Shown here: positions 1-5,785 of the stretch, piece by piece | Numbering within the stretch: the first letter of the stretch is position 1 | Layout of the letters: the number at the start of each line of letters is the position of its first letter | Source of the DNA: a bacterium | GTDB taxonomy: Bacteria > Patescibacteriota > Minisyncoccia > UBA6257 > GWB1-50-10 | Assembly: GCA_021814835.1 (NCBI GenBank) | Contig: JAKAHO010000023.1 | Location: forward strand, 1-10,560 | Direction: 5' to 3' | DNA length: 10,560 nt | Made by a program: the position numbers and the translations under genes | Notes under the pieces: model-generated | What the model was told of the DNA's origin: nothing | Seen by the model: only the letters and a program-made list of their open reading frames with translations | Database searches by the model: none

Positions 1-6
1 CACAGG

Positions 7-33
7 TTGACCTTCACAAGTAAATGGGTTAAT
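7..33 (+). promoter_or_regulatory. possible promoter upstream of rpmF
   Basis: TTGACC at 7-12 resembles a -35 box. An extended -10 of the form TGnGTTAAT lies at 25-33 (TG at 25-26, hexamer GTTAAT at 28-33). The 15-nt spacing is short and the hexamers are imperfect. A start site near 40 would leave only a few nucleotides before the rpmF ATG. The window starts just upstream, so rpmF could instead be read through from an earlier gene. Weak call. Confidence 0.3.
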
Positions 34-44
34 CTAGACGGGAT

Positions 45-227
45 ATGGCACGAACAAGTCATCACGCAAAAGCAAAAGTAAATCGCAGGCGCGCGCATTT
101 GCACCGCAAACCGATTCAGGTTTCAGTGTGTGCAAACTGCGGAGGAGCAACCCTTGCACACAAGTCTTGCCCCCAGTGCGGAACGTACAAGAAGCACGCG
201 AAGAAGGCACCTAAAGCAGCGAAGTAA
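45..227 (+). CDS. rpmF: 50S ribosomal protein bL32
   Basis: This is a 60-aa basic protein with the bL32 layout: a short basic N-terminal part (repeated Lys/Arg/His to about residue 22), then a zinc ribbon. The Cys pairs are C29-x2-C32 (CANCG) and C42-x2-C45 (CPQCG), followed by a Lys-rich tail. bL32 is a small structural protein of the large ribosomal subunit, and this C4 form is expected to bind one zinc ion. The N-terminus is MARTSHHAK rather than the more usual MAVPKRK-type start. The ATG at 45 has no Shine-Dalgarno. nusB begins 13 nt after the stop, so the two are probably cotranscribed; rpmF beside nusB and rnc fits a translation and RNA-processing operon. An upstream ATG at 24 is followed almost at once by TAA and is not a gene. 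Confidence 0.93.
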   Translation: MARTSHHAKAKVNRRRAHLHRKPIQVSVCANCGGATLAHKSCPQCGTYKKHAKKAPKAAK

Positions 228-240
228 TTAACAACAAAAA

Positions 241-708
241 ATGGCCACTCGGCACCTTGTCAGAACGATCGTTCTTCAATCCCTGTACGAATGGGATTTC
301 TATAAGCAGCAAAACGATCTTACAAAGATTGTCGAGAGGAATTTAGTTGAATTCGGGCCCGGCATTGACGAGCCTGATTTTGTTTGGCGGACATTGAAAG
401 GCGTAATGGAGCACCTTCCCGCAATCGATAATGTAATCACGAAAGCCGCTCCCGAGTGGCCACTTGAGCAGATTGCGATAATCGACCGCAACGTACTCCG
501 CATAGGCCTCTATGAGCTTATGTTTGCCGATAAAGCGGAAGTGCCCCCGAAGGTTGCTATCAACGAAGCAATCGAAATAGCGAAGGCATACGGCGGCGTA
601 AACTCTCCGAAGTTCATTAACGGCGTGCTGGGCACCGTGTTCCGCGAAATGGCGGGCGGGGAACCCTCACCAAAGGCGGACGGGGACACAACGCCGAAAA
701 CGGGTTAA
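241..708 (+). CDS. nusB: transcription antitermination / rRNA biogenesis factor NusB
   Basis: This 155-aa, mostly helical protein has the NusB pattern: an Arg-rich first helix leading into ALQ-like LQSLYEWDF (about residues 12-20), the central IDRNVLRIGLYEL segment (about 81-93), and the conserved P-K-V-A-INEAIEIAKAYG block followed by SPKFINGVLG (about 103-130). NusB binds boxA RNA with NusE/S10 and supports rRNA transcription antitermination and maturation. The last 20 residues are a polar tail outside the family core. The ATG at 241 follows an A-rich stretch with no Shine-Dalgarno. The position between rpmF and rnc, with gaps of 13 and 18 nt, indicates an operon devoted to RNA and ribosome production. 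Confidence 0.93.
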   Translation: MATRHLVRTIVLQSLYEWDFYKQQNDLTKIVERNLVEFGPGIDEPDFVWRTLKGVMEHLPAIDNVITKAAPEWPLEQIAIIDRNVLRIGLYELMFADKAEVPPKVAINEAIEIAKAYGGVNSPKFINGVLGTVFREMAGGEPSPKADGDTTPKTG

Positions 709-726
709 TATACGGGCGACGAGTAA

Positions 727-1422
727 ATGAAACAACCGAAGGAATTTGAAACGAAAATCGGCATCACGTTCAAGAATCAGGACCTCCTGAAAGAAGCGCT
801 TACACATCGCTCATATTTGAACGAACATCAGGACTGGCCGCACCCGCACAACGAACGGCTGGAGTATCTTGGCGACGCAGTACTCGAACTTATTGTTACC
901 GAGTATCTTTTTGCAAAGTTTCCCGAATTTCAAGAAGGGTATCTCACGGGTCTCCGCGCCGCGCTCGTAAACTACCAGATGATGGCGCGCGTTGCCCGCG
1001 AAATGACACTCGAAAAGTTCATGTTCCTCTCGAAAGGCGAGTCGCGCGAGTTCGGAAAGGCGCGTGAGGTGATTCTCGCAAACGGCGTAGAGGCATTGTT
1101 CGGCGCCGCGTACCTCGATGGCGGTTATGATTCGGCGAAAAAACTTATTTTAGAAACCGTAATCCCGCACCTCGATGAGATTATCGAGAAACAGCTCTAC
1201 CGCGATCCGAAAAGCTTGTTGCAGGAGCTCGTGCAGGAACAGCACAAGGTAACGCCTTCATACAAAGTGATTAAAGAAGAAGGTCCGGACCACCAGAAGA
1301 CATTCACGGTCGGTGTATTTGTGGCAGATGAGGAGATTGCCCGCGCATCAGGCATGTCGAAGCAGGAGGCTGAGACGAAAGCGGCGCTCGATGCGGCAGC
1401 AAAACTGAAGACTACAAAATAA
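727..1422 (+). CDS. rnc: ribonuclease III
   Basis: This 231-aa protein matches bacterial RNase III in length. The catalytic domain carries the signature NERLEYLGDAVLE (residues 42-54), supplying the metal-binding acids E43, E46 and D50. A second active-site block, ANGVEALFGAAYLDGG (118-133), supplies E122. A C-terminal double-stranded RNA-binding domain follows (about 160-228), starting DPKSLLQELVQ and ending in the KQEAETKAALDAAA helix. The enzyme cleaves dsRNA, including the stems of pre-rRNA, which fits its position after nusB. The position equivalent to E. coli D114 (A-D-T-V-E in that enzyme) appears to be Asn119 here. That is a conservative change at a metal-site residue, from alignment by eye. 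No Shine-Dalgarno precedes the ATG. smc follows after 9 nt. Confidence 0.95.
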   Translation: MKQPKEFETKIGITFKNQDLLKEALTHRSYLNEHQDWPHPHNERLEYLGDAVLELIVTEYLFAKFPEFQEGYLTGLRAALVNYQMMARVAREMTLEKFMFLSKGESREFGKAREVILANGVEALFGAAYLDGGYDSAKKLILETVIPHLDEIIEKQLYRDPKSLLQELVQEQHKVTPSYKVIKEEGPDHQKTFTVGVFVADEEIARASGMSKQEAETKAALDAAAKLKTTK

Positions 1423-1431
1423 ACGGTACGT

Positions 1432-3612
1432 ATGAGCACCTTTTTGAAGCGCTTGGAATTGCAGGGCTTTAAATCTTTTGCGGCAAAGACCGATTTTGAA
1501 TTTCCGCACCGCGTAGCGGCGATTGTGGGTCCGAACGGTTCGGGAAAATCAAACGTAATTGATGCGCTCCGCTGGGTGCTCGGCGAACGCGAGGCAAAGC
1601 AGTTGAGAGGCGACACACTCGGCAATCTTATCTTTGCGGGCACTCCTAAGCGCGCGGCAGTTGGCTTTGCAAAAGTCTCGCTGGTATTTGATAACGCGAG
1701 CAAGCTTTTCCCGATAGATGCGCCCGAAGTAGTGCTCACGCGCCGTCTGGATCGCTCAGGAACATCCCAGTTCTTTTTGCAGGACGCGGAAATCCGTTTG
1801 AAGGATCTCCAGCCGATTTTGGCACGCGCGCGTCTTGGCGCACGCGGGCTCACGATGATTGGGCAGGGTCAGAGCGATTTATTTGTGCGCTCAAGCGCAG
1901 AAGAGCGCCGTCTTATGATTGAGGAAGTGCTTGGCCTTCGCGAGTATCGTTTGAAAAAGAATCAGGCGGAACGCCAGCTCGCATCGAGCGAGGTAAATAT
2001 GGAGAAGGTGGCGGCCATGCTTGAAGAAATCGCCCCGCACCTGCGCTTTTTAAGAAAACAGAAGAACCGTTTTGAAAAACGCGCGGAGATTGAGAAAGAT
2101 TTGCATACCTACGAGAACTCGTACTTTGCGCACCACTTCCATGCGTTGACGCGCGATATCGCGACAATAGACGTACCGCTCACGGAGGCGGAAAACGAGC
2201 GTTCGGAAAAAGAAAAAGAAGTATTCAACTCGGAGCGCGAACTGAAGGGCCTGAACGAACAATCGGGTGATGTTGAACACGCAAAGCAGTTGCGCGCAAC
2301 GCTCTCCGAAAGTTTTGCAAAACGCGGTGAAATCGAGAAGATGCTCGCGCGCGCCGAAGCGAAGCTTGAGTTTCAGATGAATATGCCCGTAAACGTGGTC
2401 CGTTCCGCGGGCGAGATGAAGTCTATTTTGGAAACAATCGAGAGCGAGGTGAAGGCGATGGATTCGTGGACCGAGCTCGAGAAGATTAAACACGCGTTAA
2501 AGAACGTTGCGGAGCGCATTGCGACATTCTTGCGTGCGGCGCCGAAGGCGGACAACTCACAGCTTGAAGCGGACATTGCGCGCGTAAAAGAATCACTCGC
2601 GGCGGTCCAGAATGAAATTGAGAAAATCCGCGCCGAGGAAGAGACCCTCGCGTCGTCACAGCAGGAGATGAACAAGGAGTTTCGCACAAAAGTGGAACTG
2701 CTTGAAGCGAAGAAGAACGAACTCCGCAAAATGGATCAGGTTATCCAGCAGCGCAGACTCGAGCGTGAGCGCCTCAAGATGCGTATGGAAGAATTAGAAC
2801 GCGACTGGCGCGCATTAGGCCGTTCAATGGACGAGCTTGCGACCATGAGCGAAGTGAACGACATCGTGGAGCTCGGCGACCTCGAGCGCAAGATGCTCCG
2901 CATGCGCGGAGAGCTCTCAGCTATCGGCGAGATTGATTTGAACGTGGTGAAGGAAGCCGACGAAACGGAAACGCGTTTCTCAACGCTCTCGAAAGATTTG
3001 GAAGACTTGAAAAAAGCCATCACCGACTTGCGCGTGCTTATTAAGGAGCTCGACAAGAAGATTCACGAGGACTTTAAGAGCGCGTTTCAGGCAATCAACG
3101 GGGAGTTCGACAACTTTTTCAAACTTATGTTCGGCGGAGGCCACGCAAAGATGAAGCTGAAGCTTCCCGAAGTCCGCGTGGCGGACATCGTGGCGAATGA
3201 AGAGGGAGGCAATGGCGAGAAGCAGGTGGTGGAAGAAATGAAAGAAGAAAAGCCCTCGGAACTTTCCGCAGGCGTGGAAATCGAAATCTCAATTCCGAGA
3301 AAGAAAATCGGTAGTTTGGAAATGCTCTCGGGTGGCGAGAAGAGCTTAGTGTCGCTCGCAGCGCTTTTTGCGCTCATTTCTGTTTCGCCTCCGCCCTTCC
3401 TCGTACTCGATGAAATCGATGCCCCGCTTGATGAAGAAAACGCGCGCAGGTTCTCTGACCTCGTGAAAGCATTTTCGCAAAAGACGCAGTTTATTATTGT
3501 TACCCACAACCGCTCAACAATGGAGGCAGCGGACATTCTCTACGGCGTGACGATGGGCGATGATGGTGTCTCAAAGACTCTCTCGCTGAAGCTTGAGTCC
3601 TTGGCGCAGTAG
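1432..3612 (+). CDS. smc: short SMC-family chromosome segregation ATPase
   Basis: This is an SMC-type ABC ATPase of 726 aa, against about 1150-1200 aa for typical bacterial SMC. The N-terminal half-domain has the KRLELQGFKSF start, Walker A GPNGSGKSN (residues 33-41) and a Q-loop IGQGQSD (about 143-149). The C-terminal half-domain has FKLMFGGGHA, the ABC signature LSGGEKS (632-638), Walker B FLVLDEID (656-663; D660, E661), a D-loop PLDEEN and the switch His in IVTHNRSTMEAADILYGV. The middle (about 165-540) is charged coiled coil. No conventional roughly 150-200-aa hinge is visible; only a short non-heptad stretch near residues 315-370 could substitute. An acidic insertion (EEMKEEKPSE region, about 590-610) sits between GGGHA and the signature motif. 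The role is presumably chromosome compaction and segregation. No Shine-Dalgarno is present, and this is probably the last gene of the rpmF-nusB-rnc-smc operon. RecN or SbcC are less likely given the SMC-specific C-terminus. Confidence 0.9.
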   Translation: MSTFLKRLELQGFKSFAAKTDFEFPHRVAAIVGPNGSGKSNVIDALRWVLGEREAKQLRGDTLGNLIFAGTPKRAAVGFAKVSLVFDNASKLFPIDAPEVVLTRRLDRSGTSQFFLQDAEIRLKDLQPILARARLGARGLTMIGQGQSDLFVRSSAEERRLMIEEVLGLREYRLKKNQAERQLASSEVNMEKVAAMLEEIAPHLRFLRKQKNRFEKRAEIEKDLHTYENSYFAHHFHALTRDIATIDVPLTEAENERSEKEKEVFNSERELKGLNEQSGDVEHAKQLRATLSESFAKRGEIEKMLARAEAKLEFQMNMPVNVVRSAGEMKSILETIESEVKAMDSWTELEKIKHALKNVAERIATFLRAAPKADNSQLEADIARVKESLAAVQNEIEKIRAEEETLASSQQEMNKEFRTKVELLEAKKNELRKMDQVIQQRRLERERLKMRMEELERDWRALGRSMDELATMSEVNDIVELGDLERKMLRMRGELSAIGEIDLNVVKEADETETRFSTLSKDLEDLKKAITDLRVLIKELDKKIHEDFKSAFQAINGEFDNFFKLMFGGGHAKMKLKLPEVRVADIVANEEGGNGEKQVVEEMKEEKPSELSAGVEIEISIPRKKIGSLEMLSGGEKSLVSLAALFALISVSPPPFLVLDEIDAPLDEENARRFSDLVKAFSQKTQFIIVTHNRSTMEAADILYGVTMGDDGVSKTLSLKLESLAQ

Positions 3613-3618
3613 GCGCTA

Positions 3619-3647
3619 TTGACGAACTGAGTGGTTCGTGCTTTAGT
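3619..3647 (+). promoter_or_regulatory. promoter for the candidate ncRNA downstream of smc
   Basis: TTGACG (3619-3624) and TTTAGT (3642-3647) are separated by exactly 17 nt, and TGC directly before the -10 (3639-3641) makes it an extended -10. A perfect 6-bp inverted repeat, ACGAAC / GTTCGT (3622-3627 / 3634-3639), fills the spacer. It could be an operator or a weak end for the smc transcript. Predicted start near 3654. Confidence 0.6.
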
Positions 3648-3653
3648 GAAGTC

Positions 3654-3942
3654 TGCACGTTGCAAGGAAGCAAGAGGCCAGTGCCTGTGCGAAGCTCCTG
3701 ACCGAGAAAAGGAACGGCGATGAAGCGAAAACGTTAGCCCGCGTATGCGGGCCCAACACAACCCTCCACACGCCGAGCGCGCCAACATAAGAAGTCTCGC
3801 GGCGCGCTGCCAACTACCCACGTCGTATCTTCTCTACTCGAGGAGAGACAACAATAGGCCACTCGTCCTAAGAGGAGCACGGACCACACGCAAAAGTCAT
3901 CGAGACCCCCGGCAAAAACATCTGCCGGGGGTCAGTTCTTTT
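3654..3942 (+). ncRNA. candidate structured non-coding RNA, class unknown
   Basis: The smc to 57-aa-gene interval (3613-4017) has no credible protein, but it has an extended -10 promoter and ends in a very strong intrinsic terminator. Together these define a transcript of about 290 nt. Visible hairpins include UUGC/GCAA (3660-3673), GCCCGC/GCGGGC with a GUAU loop (3737-3752), the perfect 8-bp AGCGCGCC/GGCGCGCU (3776-3783 / 3801-3808) and UCUCU/AGAGA around 3830-3848. Length and position would suit RNase P RNA or another housekeeping RNA. The stretch AGACAACAATAGG near 3845-3857 loosely recalls the RNase P CR-IV motif AGACCAAATAGG. However, I find no CR-I/CR-V pair able to form P4, no tmRNA tRNA-like ends or tag reading frame, and no SRP tetraloop motif. 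The class is therefore left open. The ends are inferred from promoter spacing and the terminator. Confidence 0.55.
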
Positions 3943-3944
3943 CT
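3904..3944 (+). terminator. strong rho-independent terminator of the ncRNA unit
   Basis: A perfect 11-bp stem pairs GACCCCCGGCA (3904-3914) with TGCCGGGGGTC (3923-3933) around an 8-nt loop. It is followed by the T-rich tract TTCTTTTCT (3936-3944). It separates the ncRNA region from the next promoter. Confidence 0.9.
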
Positions 3945-3952
3945 GAAAACCG

Positions 3953-3982
3953 TTGACAGTACCTGAGTGCGCTTGCTTTAAT
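3953..3982 (+). promoter_or_regulatory. promoter of the 57-aa gene
   Basis: A perfect -35 TTGACA (3953-3958) and a -10 TTTAAT (3977-3982, 5 of 6 matches) are separated by 18 nt. A 6-bp inverted repeat, CTTGCT / AGCAAG (3972-3977 / 3985-3990), straddles the -10 box and could be an operator or an early transcript hairpin. Predicted start near 3989, leaving a leader of about 29 nt containing the Shine-Dalgarno. Confidence 0.75.
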
Positions 3983-4017
3983 AGAGCAAGTTCATTCGTC
4001 GCAAGGAGAAAATATAA

Positions 4018-4191
4018 ATGAAAGCTGAGCAGAAGAAGACCTTCCGCATTATCGATGGGGAGGGCGGGAATCCGCCGGAGCCTGAAGTGTCGGCAAACGA
4101 ATGGCTCGCCGGTAAGCGGGGGAAGGTTGATGTGACGCGCACGGAAATCGAGGGAGATGTGTTGAACATCTACTTCCGGATGCGCAACTAG
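4018..4191 (+). CDS. small hypothetical protein, 57 aa
   Basis: This short gene reads MKAEQKKTFR at the N-terminus and NIYFRMRN at the C-terminus. Its reality rests on expression signals: a near-consensus promoter (3953-3982), a perfect AAGGAG Shine-Dalgarno (4003-4008) 9 nt before the ATG, and a strong terminator 18 nt after the stop, so it is a complete monocistronic unit. The protein is soluble and charged with no Cys and no membrane segment. It has a Gly/Pro-rich loop (residues 14-24), a predicted short helix around SANEWLAG (25-32) and two likely strands, KVDVTRTEI and DVLNIYFRM. The N-E-W-L then V-x-V then L-x-I-Y-F pattern faintly recalls small Cse60-like sporulation proteins, but this is too weak to assign. 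Function unknown. It is probably well expressed, given the quality of its signals. Confidence 0.75.
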   Translation: MKAEQKKTFRIIDGEGGNPPEPEVSANEWLAGKRGKVDVTRTEIEGDVLNIYFRMRN

Positions 4192-4209
4192 TCGCATCGC
4201 ATTATCTAA

Positions 4210-4244
4210 GACTCTGACAGGAAATCCTGTCAGGGTCATTTTTT
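4210..4244 (+). terminator. rho-independent terminator of the 57-aa gene
   Basis: A 12-bp stem pairs GACTCTGACAGG (4210-4221) with CCTGTCAGGGTC (4226-4237), with one G-T wobble and an AAAT loop. It is followed by ATTTTTT (4238-4244). Confidence 0.93.
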
Positions 4245-4273
4245 ATGAATCGGGAATCGGTTGTGCTTACGAA

Positions 4274-4300
4274 TTGACATTAACGGCCAATATGTATAAT
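4274..4300 (+). promoter_or_regulatory. promoter of rpsP
   Basis: A perfect TTGACA (4274-4279) and a perfect TATAAT (4295-4300) are separated by 15 nt, which is a short spacer. The predicted start near 4307 gives a leader of only about 6 nt before the rpsP ATG at 4313. The in-frame TTG at 4274 lies inside the -35 box, so it is not the translation start. Confidence 0.75.
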
Positions 4301-4312
4301 CTATACACAAAT

Positions 4313-4597
4313 ATGTTGGCAATAAAGCTTAAGAGAATAGGTAAGAAAAACCAGGCGAGCTTCCGCATCGTAGTGAAAGAGCGCCGTTCAAAGATGCAGG
4401 GTAAATCAAACGAGGACCTCGGCTGGTTTAATCCGCACACGAATGAAGTAAAAATCGACGGCGAGGCGGCACTTGCGTGGATGAAGAAAGGCGCACAGCC
4501 GACCGACAGCGTCCACAACTTGCTTGTACGCCAGGGCGTCATTAAGGAAGTGAAGATTCCTTTGCACGTAAAGCCGAAGAAGGAGGTAAAGGCATAA
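4313..4597 (+). CDS. rpsP: 30S ribosomal protein bS16
   Basis: The 94-aa product starts MLAIKLKRIGKKNQASFRIVV, the standard bS16 N-terminus (KIRLKRxGxKxxPxYRIVV). It continues through the basic ERRSKMQGK loop and the conserved ED-LGWFNPHT / A-L-A-W-M-KKGAQPTDSVHNLL segment, the usual GAQPTxxVxxLL motif, and ends in a Lys-rich tail. bS16 is a small-subunit assembly protein. I chose the ATG at 4313 because it aligns with the family start. Upstream in-frame codons (TTG 4274, ATG 4292) fall within or before the -10/-35 promoter elements and would not be on the mRNA. The resulting mRNA is nearly leaderless with no Shine-Dalgarno. It is followed by khpA and trmD, the classical rpsP neighbourhood, but rimM is absent. 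Confidence 0.95.
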   Translation: MLAIKLKRIGKKNQASFRIVVKERRSKMQGKSNEDLGWFNPHTNEVKIDGEAALAWMKKGAQPTDSVHNLLVRQGVIKEVKIPLHVKPKKEVKA

Positions 4598-4667
4598 ATT
4601 TAGTATTTCGCAGTCAGTTTGAAACTTAAAAGGTCGCAATAAACCGAAACGAACGATAACGAAAACG

Positions 4668-4961
4668 ATGAGTGCAACCGACCAGGAATTTCTTGAGCAC
4701 TTGGTGAAGGGTATCGTTGATCATCCCGATGACGTCAAAATCGACCGCAAGGTTGATGAGATGGGAGTGTTGCTTACGCTCCACGTCAAAGCTGAGGATA
4801 TGGGCCAGGTGGTAGGCCGTCAGGGCACGACCGCGAAGGCAATCCGTACGCTCTTGCGTATCGTAGGGGTAAAGAGTAATGCGCGGGTGAATTTGAAAAT
4901 CGAAGAGCCGGAAGGTTCTACACGCGCACCGCGCGCCGAAAGCCCGGAGGTGCAGGGTTAA
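4668..4961 (+). CDS. khpA: KH-domain RNA-binding protein KhpA
   Basis: This 97-aa protein has a single KH domain. It opens with the FLEHLVKGIVDHPDDVKID segment typical of KhpA (YlqC family), then a strand (VLLTLHVKAEDMG) and the GxxG RNA-binding loop GRQG (50-53) in VVGRQGTTAKAIRTLL. A polar tail of about 20 residues is not part of the domain. KhpA forms an RNA-binding complex with KhpB/Jag in Gram-positive bacteria and affects cell division and growth. Here its conserved position between rpsP and trmD supports the assignment. A 70-nt gap separates it from rpsP, and the final 25 nt before the ATG are A-rich with repeated ACGA units instead of a Shine-Dalgarno. A terminator follows 14 nt after the stop. 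Confidence 0.92.
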   Translation: MSATDQEFLEHLVKGIVDHPDDVKIDRKVDEMGVLLTLHVKAEDMGQVVGRQGTTAKAIRTLLRIVGVKSNARVNLKIEEPEGSTRAPRAESPEVQG

Positions 4962-4975
4962 TTGCAAAACTAAAA

Positions 4976-5001
4976 GAGAACCGCCCCGAAAGGCGGTTTT
5001 C
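4976..5001 (+). terminator. rho-independent terminator between khpA and trmD
   Basis: GAGAACCGCC (4976-4985) pairs with GGCGGTTTTC (4992-5001) around the loop CCGAAA, giving 10 bp with one wobble. Its run of T residues is within the stem's 3' arm, and the following sequence is not T-rich, so it may be a leaky terminator or attenuator before trmD. Confidence 0.75.
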
Positions 5002-5013
5002 TGTTGGGATCTA

Positions 5014-5022
5014 TGCTTTAAT
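5014..5022 (+). promoter_or_regulatory. extended -10 promoter of trmD (leaderless)
   Basis: TGCTTTAAT (5014-5022) matches TGnTATAAT at 8 of the 9 positions, counting n as free. No clear -35 is seen; that region overlaps the upstream terminator. The start codon of trmD (5030) falls 8 nt after the hexamer, where transcription should begin, so the mRNA would be leaderless or nearly so. Confidence 0.5.
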
Positions 5023-5029
5023 TAAAACA

Positions 5030-5698
5030 ATGGCAAAACAGTTTAACGTCATCTCGCTTTTTCCCGAATCGCTCGCGTCGTATCTCGATGCGTCGATTAT
5101 CGGCCGTGCGCAGGAAAAGAAGCTTATCAAGGTAAACCTCATCCAGTTGAGAGATTTTGCCGTGGGTCCGCACAAAAAGACGGATGATTCTCCCTTCGGT
5201 GGAGGCCCGGGAATGGTTCTGAAGCCCGAACCCATCTGGCGCGCGGTTGAGGCGACAAAAAAGAAAGTGAAGGGTAAAAAAACGCGTACGATTCTTTTTT
5301 CTACTCGCGGGAAGGTGTTCGATAATGGAGATGCGCGCAGGCTCGCGAAGTACGACAATCTCATCTTTATCTGCGGGCGGTATGAGGGCGTGGACGAGCG
5401 CGTCGCAGAAGAACTAGCCGACGAGGAGCTCTCTATCGGTGATTTTGTGCTCTCGGGCGGCGAATTACCCGCGCTTATCGTAATCGACGCGGTATCCCGC
5501 CAGCTTAAGGGCGTACTCGGCAAGACCGAATCGCTCGAAGAGGTAAAGGGTTCCTACCCCGTCTATACAAAGCCCGCGGCATTTAAGGCAAAAACCAAAA
5601 AAGGCAGGGTAAAGGGGCTAAAAGTGCCCGAAGTCCTTATGTCGGGCAACCATAAGCTCATTGAGGAGTGGAGAAAGATGAAGGGGGATTCGGCATAA
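5030..5698 (+). CDS. trmD: tRNA (guanine(37)-N1)-methyltransferase TrmD
   Basis: This 222-aa SPOUT-class enzyme uses S-adenosylmethionine to make m1G37 in tRNAs with G36, preventing +1 frameshifting. All family blocks are present: FNVISLFPE at the start, DDSPFGGGPGMVLKPEP (52-68), CGRYEGVDERV (115-125), the knot segment SIGDFVLSGGELPALIVIDAVSR (135-157) and GNHKLIEEWR (206-215). The linker after GVLG is shortened. The position of the catalytic Asp169 of the E. coli enzyme (E-D-S-F) appears as Glu167 (T-E-S-L) by eye. The ATG at 5030 has no Shine-Dalgarno and lies where transcription should start. rimM and rplS, its usual neighbours in many bacteria, are missing on both sides. Confidence 0.95.
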   Translation: MAKQFNVISLFPESLASYLDASIIGRAQEKKLIKVNLIQLRDFAVGPHKKTDDSPFGGGPGMVLKPEPIWRAVEATKKKVKGKKTRTILFSTRGKVFDNGDARRLAKYDNLIFICGRYEGVDERVAEELADEELSIGDFVLSGGELPALIVIDAVSRQLKGVLGKTESLEEVKGSYPVYTKPAAFKAKTKKGRVKGLKVPEVLMSGNHKLIEEWRKMKGDSA

Positions 5699-5716
5699 TT
5701 ATTGAGTTACGAATAC

Positions 5717-5745
5717 TTGACGCTTTGTCTAGGTTTACGTAAAAT
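5717..5745 (+). promoter_or_regulatory. promoter of the radical SAM / Cys-rich peptide cassette
   Basis: TTGACG (5717-5722) and TAAAAT (5740-5745) are each one mismatch from consensus and are separated by exactly 17 nt. The predicted start near 5752 leaves a leader of about 34 nt containing a Shine-Dalgarno. It shows that the cassette is transcribed independently of trmD, and that any start codon upstream of 5752 is untenable. Confidence 0.8.
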
Positions 5746-5785
5746 ATTTACAGAACTTTCCCAACCCTCAAATAGGAGATTGGTC

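Noticed and set aside
1197..3536. Several long minus-strand frames across rnc and smc
   Set aside because: They are antisense shadows of strongly supported genes, Ser/Arg-rich with no family resemblance.
3654..3942. RNase P RNA or tmRNA assignment for the ncRNA
   Set aside because: Only a short CR-IV-like stretch was found. No P4-forming CR-I/CR-V pair, no tRNA-like ends and no tag frame were seen, so no class is claimed.
3745..3966. 73-aa reading frame inside the smc-downstream region
   Set aside because: The composition is atypical, no ribosome site is present, and it runs through the terminator hairpin. The interval looks like structured RNA.
4274..4312. Upstream TTG start extending rpsP by 13 aa
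   Set aside because: The TTG is the first triplet of a perfect TTGACA -35 box, and the extension has no counterpart in bS16.
5702..5785. N-terminal extension of 28 aa for the radical SAM gene
   Set aside because: It would start upstream of and across the promoter (-35 5717, -10 5740), has no Shine-Dalgarno, and does not resemble the family. The ATG at 5786 has AGGAG at the right distance.
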